Below, piece by piece: positions 31,687 to 33,250 of a stretch of DNA of 33,250 nucleotides (its first letter is position 1; every line of letters starts with the position of its first letter). Below the pieces are notes generated by a model. That model did no database searches. It was not told the origin of the DNA and saw nothing but the letters and a program-made list of their open reading frames with translations. The stretch is taken from NCBI GenBank assembly GCA_007118095.1, contig SKSF01000060.1, positions 1-33,250 of the forward strand, read 5' to 3'. Origin of the DNA: Dehalococcoidia bacterium (GTDB taxonomy: Bacteria; Chloroflexota; Dehalococcoidia; Tepidiformales; Tepidiformaceae). A program made the translations under genes and the position numbers.

Positions 31687-33250
31687 ATGTCCACACCTCC
31701 GACCACATCTGACGAGATCCGGCAGGCCTTCGTCGACTTCTTCGTCCAGAAGGGCCACCGGGCTCTGCCGCCCTGGCCGCTGGTGCCGATTGGCGACCCG
31801 ACCTCCCTCTTCACGAGCGCCGGCATGCAACAGTTCCGCCCCGTGTTTACCGGCGAACAGGAGGCGCCGGCGCCGCGCGTCACCACGGTTCAGCCCTGCT
31901 TCCGTACCACGGACATCGAAGAGGTCGGCGACCTCTCGCACCTCACCGCCTTCGAGATGCTGGGGAACTTCTCCTTCGGTGACTACTTCAAGAAAGAAGC
32001 CATAGCCTGGGCCTGGGAGCTCCTCACCGGCTGGTACCAGATCCCGCCGGACCGCCTGCACATCACGATCTTTCTCGACGACGAAGACGCCTATACCTAC
32101 TGGCGCGAAATTGGCGTGCCCCGCGAGCGCATCCACCGTTGCGACGAGGACAAGAACTACTGGTTCAGCTTCCCGAAGGACCAGCCCGGCGCCAGCGGCC
32201 CGTGCGGCCCCTGCAGCGAGATCTACTACGATTACTTCCCCGAGCGCGGCCTCGAGGGTGCGTCGCCCGCGTACGACGATGACCGCTTCCTCGAAATCTG
32301 GAACCTGGTGTTCATGCAGCTCTATCAGCGGCCCGATGGGGTCCGCGAAGAGTTGCCGTCCCAGAACATCGATACAGGGAGCGGACTCGAACGGGTTGCT
32401 GCTGTCCAGCAGGGCAAACGTTCGGTTTTCGAAACCGATATCTTCCTGCCCATCCTCGAAGAATCTGCCGCCGCGGCCGGCAAGGACTACCTGGGCGGCC
32501 AGGTAACTGACGAAGAGGCCTACGCCATCCGCGCCATGGCCGAGCACTGCCGCGCCGCCACCATGCTCATCGGCGATGGCGTCGTCCCCTCCAACGAAGG
32601 GCGCGGCTACGTCCTCCGGCGCATCATTCGGCGCGGGATCTACTTCGCCCGGAAGGTCGGCGTGCGCGAGCCGTTCACGGAGCGGGTTTCCGCCGCCGCT
32701 ATCGACAAGCTCAAGGGTGGCTACCCGCAGCTCGAGGAGAAGCGCGACTTCATCCAGCGGGCCCTGCGCACCGAAGAGGACCGCTTCATCCGCACCATTT
32801 CCGCTGGCACGCAGCGCGTCGATGCCCTGCTGGACCAGCTTCGCGGGCAGGGTGTCTCGGTCGTCCCCGGCGATGAGGTGTTCATGCTCTACGACACCTA
32901 TGGCCTGCCACTCGAGCTCACGCGCGAGATCGCGGGTACGGCCGGATTCGAGCTCGATGAAGAAGGGTTCGAGCGCGCGCTCGAAGCCCAGCGGCTACGG
33001 GCTCGCCAGGCCGGCCGCTTCCTGAAGGGTGAACCGTCCGAAGCAATCCAGCAGCTCGGCGCAGACCACTCCGCATTCGTCGGCTATACCCATGTCGATA
33101 CCGACGCGCGCATCGTCGCGCTGCTCAAGGGCGGCCAGCTCGTCGACCTCGCCACACCGGGCGACGAATATGAGCTCATTCTTGATACGACGCCCTTCTA
33201 TCCCGAAGGGGGTGGCCAGGTCGGCGACCAGGGCACCATCCGCACGCCAA
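31687..33250 (+). CDS. alaS: Alanyl-tRNA synthetase (5' part, cut by window edge)
   Basis: At least 521 residues with no stop before 33250; full enzymes have about 880. ATG 31687 has CGGGAG with a six-base spacer. N-terminal class II core: SDEIRQAFVDFFVQKGHRAL, GDPTSLFTSAGMQQF, TTVQPCFRTTDIEEVGD, TAFEMLGNFSFGDYFKKEA, GPCGPCSEIYYDY and NIDTGSGLERVAAVQQG. The tRNA-recognition region follows (SNEGRGYVLRRIIRRG, then GDEVFMLYDTYGLPLEL). The fragment ends in the start of the editing-associated domain (TTPFYPEGGGQVGDQG). It charges tRNA-Ala. Codon use is like that of its neighbours. Confidence 0.96.
   Translation, partial: MSTPPTTSDEIRQAFVDFFVQKGHRALPPWPLVPIGDPTSLFTSAGMQQFRPVFTGEQEAPAPRVTTVQPCFRTTDIEEVGDLSHLTAFEMLGNFSFGDYFKKEAIAWAWELLTGWYQIPPDRLHITIFLDDEDAYTYWREIGVPRERIHRCDEDKNYWFSFPKDQPGASGPCGPCSEIYYDYFPERGLEGASPAYDDDRFLEIWNLVFMQLYQRPDGVREELPSQNIDTGSGLERVAAVQQGKRSVFETDIFLPILEESAAAAGKDYLGGQVTDEEAYAIRAMAEHCRAATMLIGDGVVPSNEGRGYVLRRIIRRGIYFARKVGVREPFTERVSAAAIDKLKGGYPQLEEKRDFIQRALRTEEDRFIRTISAGTQRVDALLDQLRGQGVSVVPGDEVFMLYDTYGLPLELTREIAGTAGFELDEEGFERALEAQRLRARQAGRFLKGEPSEAIQQLGADHSAFVGYTHVDTDARIVALLKGGQLVDLATPGDEYELILDTTPFYPEGGGQVGDQGTIRTP

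Overview
The window is GC-rich chromosomal DNA of a bacterium. The genes are tightly packed and all but one of the complete ones are intact. No plasmid, phage, insertion-sequence or CRISPR signature was seen. The mix of genes suggests the Chloroflexota, possibly a Dehalococcoidia-like lineage. The pointers are the NuoG/NuoI pair with an unusual cysteine layout, a bactofilin with a zinc-ribbon tail, the run efp-pepP-aroQ-xer, SCP-x thiolase with DUF35 and MaoC genes, and TAnnnT-type -10 boxes. This assignment is inference from gene content; no 16S gene is present.

Layout. Bases 1-4320 (minus strand): the end of a radical SAM gene, then a lipid/acyl-CoA block of a MaoC pair, dephospho-CoA kinase, an SCP-x thiolase and its DUF35 OB-fold partner. 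Bases 4447-8170: a small membrane protein (plus strand), then on the minus strand a carboxymuconolactone-decarboxylase-like protein, a REC-GGDEF-HD-GYP signalling protein, a DtxR/MntR regulator and an 86-residue orphan. Bases 8387-9392: two divergent tRNA-Glu genes (CTC and TTC anticodons) flanking a GNAT acetyltransferase. Bases 9701-13714 (plus strand): an orphan ATP-grasp enzyme, an MDR oxidoreductase and a class III CoA-transferase broken by one frameshift. Bases 13785-19598 (minus strand): bactofilin, NuoG-like and NuoI-like proteins, an MFS transporter and a small basic protein.

Bases 19633-25040 (minus strand) are one compact housekeeping operon: xer recombinase, aroQ, pepP, efp, xseA, xseB and a formyltransferase, most overlapping by a few bases. 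Bases 25113-31491 hold a second: glmU, a CorC/HlyC-type CBS protein, dprA and topA, ended by a strong hairpin. The 5' part of alaS (plus strand) runs off the right edge, divergent from glmU.

How they fit. The thiolase, DUF35, MaoC pair and, at a distance, the CoA-transferase and MDR reductase could together handle activation, hydration and chain cleavage of an unidentified acyl-CoA; only the first four are adjacent. The two housekeeping operons mix translation (efp, alaS, tRNA-Glu), DNA processing (xse, xer, dprA, topA) and envelope precursor synthesis (glmU). I found no complete new defence or mobile system. The best leads are the tandem iron-sulfur module in the NuoG-like protein, the cysteine-less DUF35 beside an SCP-x thiolase, the orphan ATP-grasp gene with its own promoter and palindrome, the one-base lesion in the CoA-transferase, and a recurrent TAGACT -10-like box.
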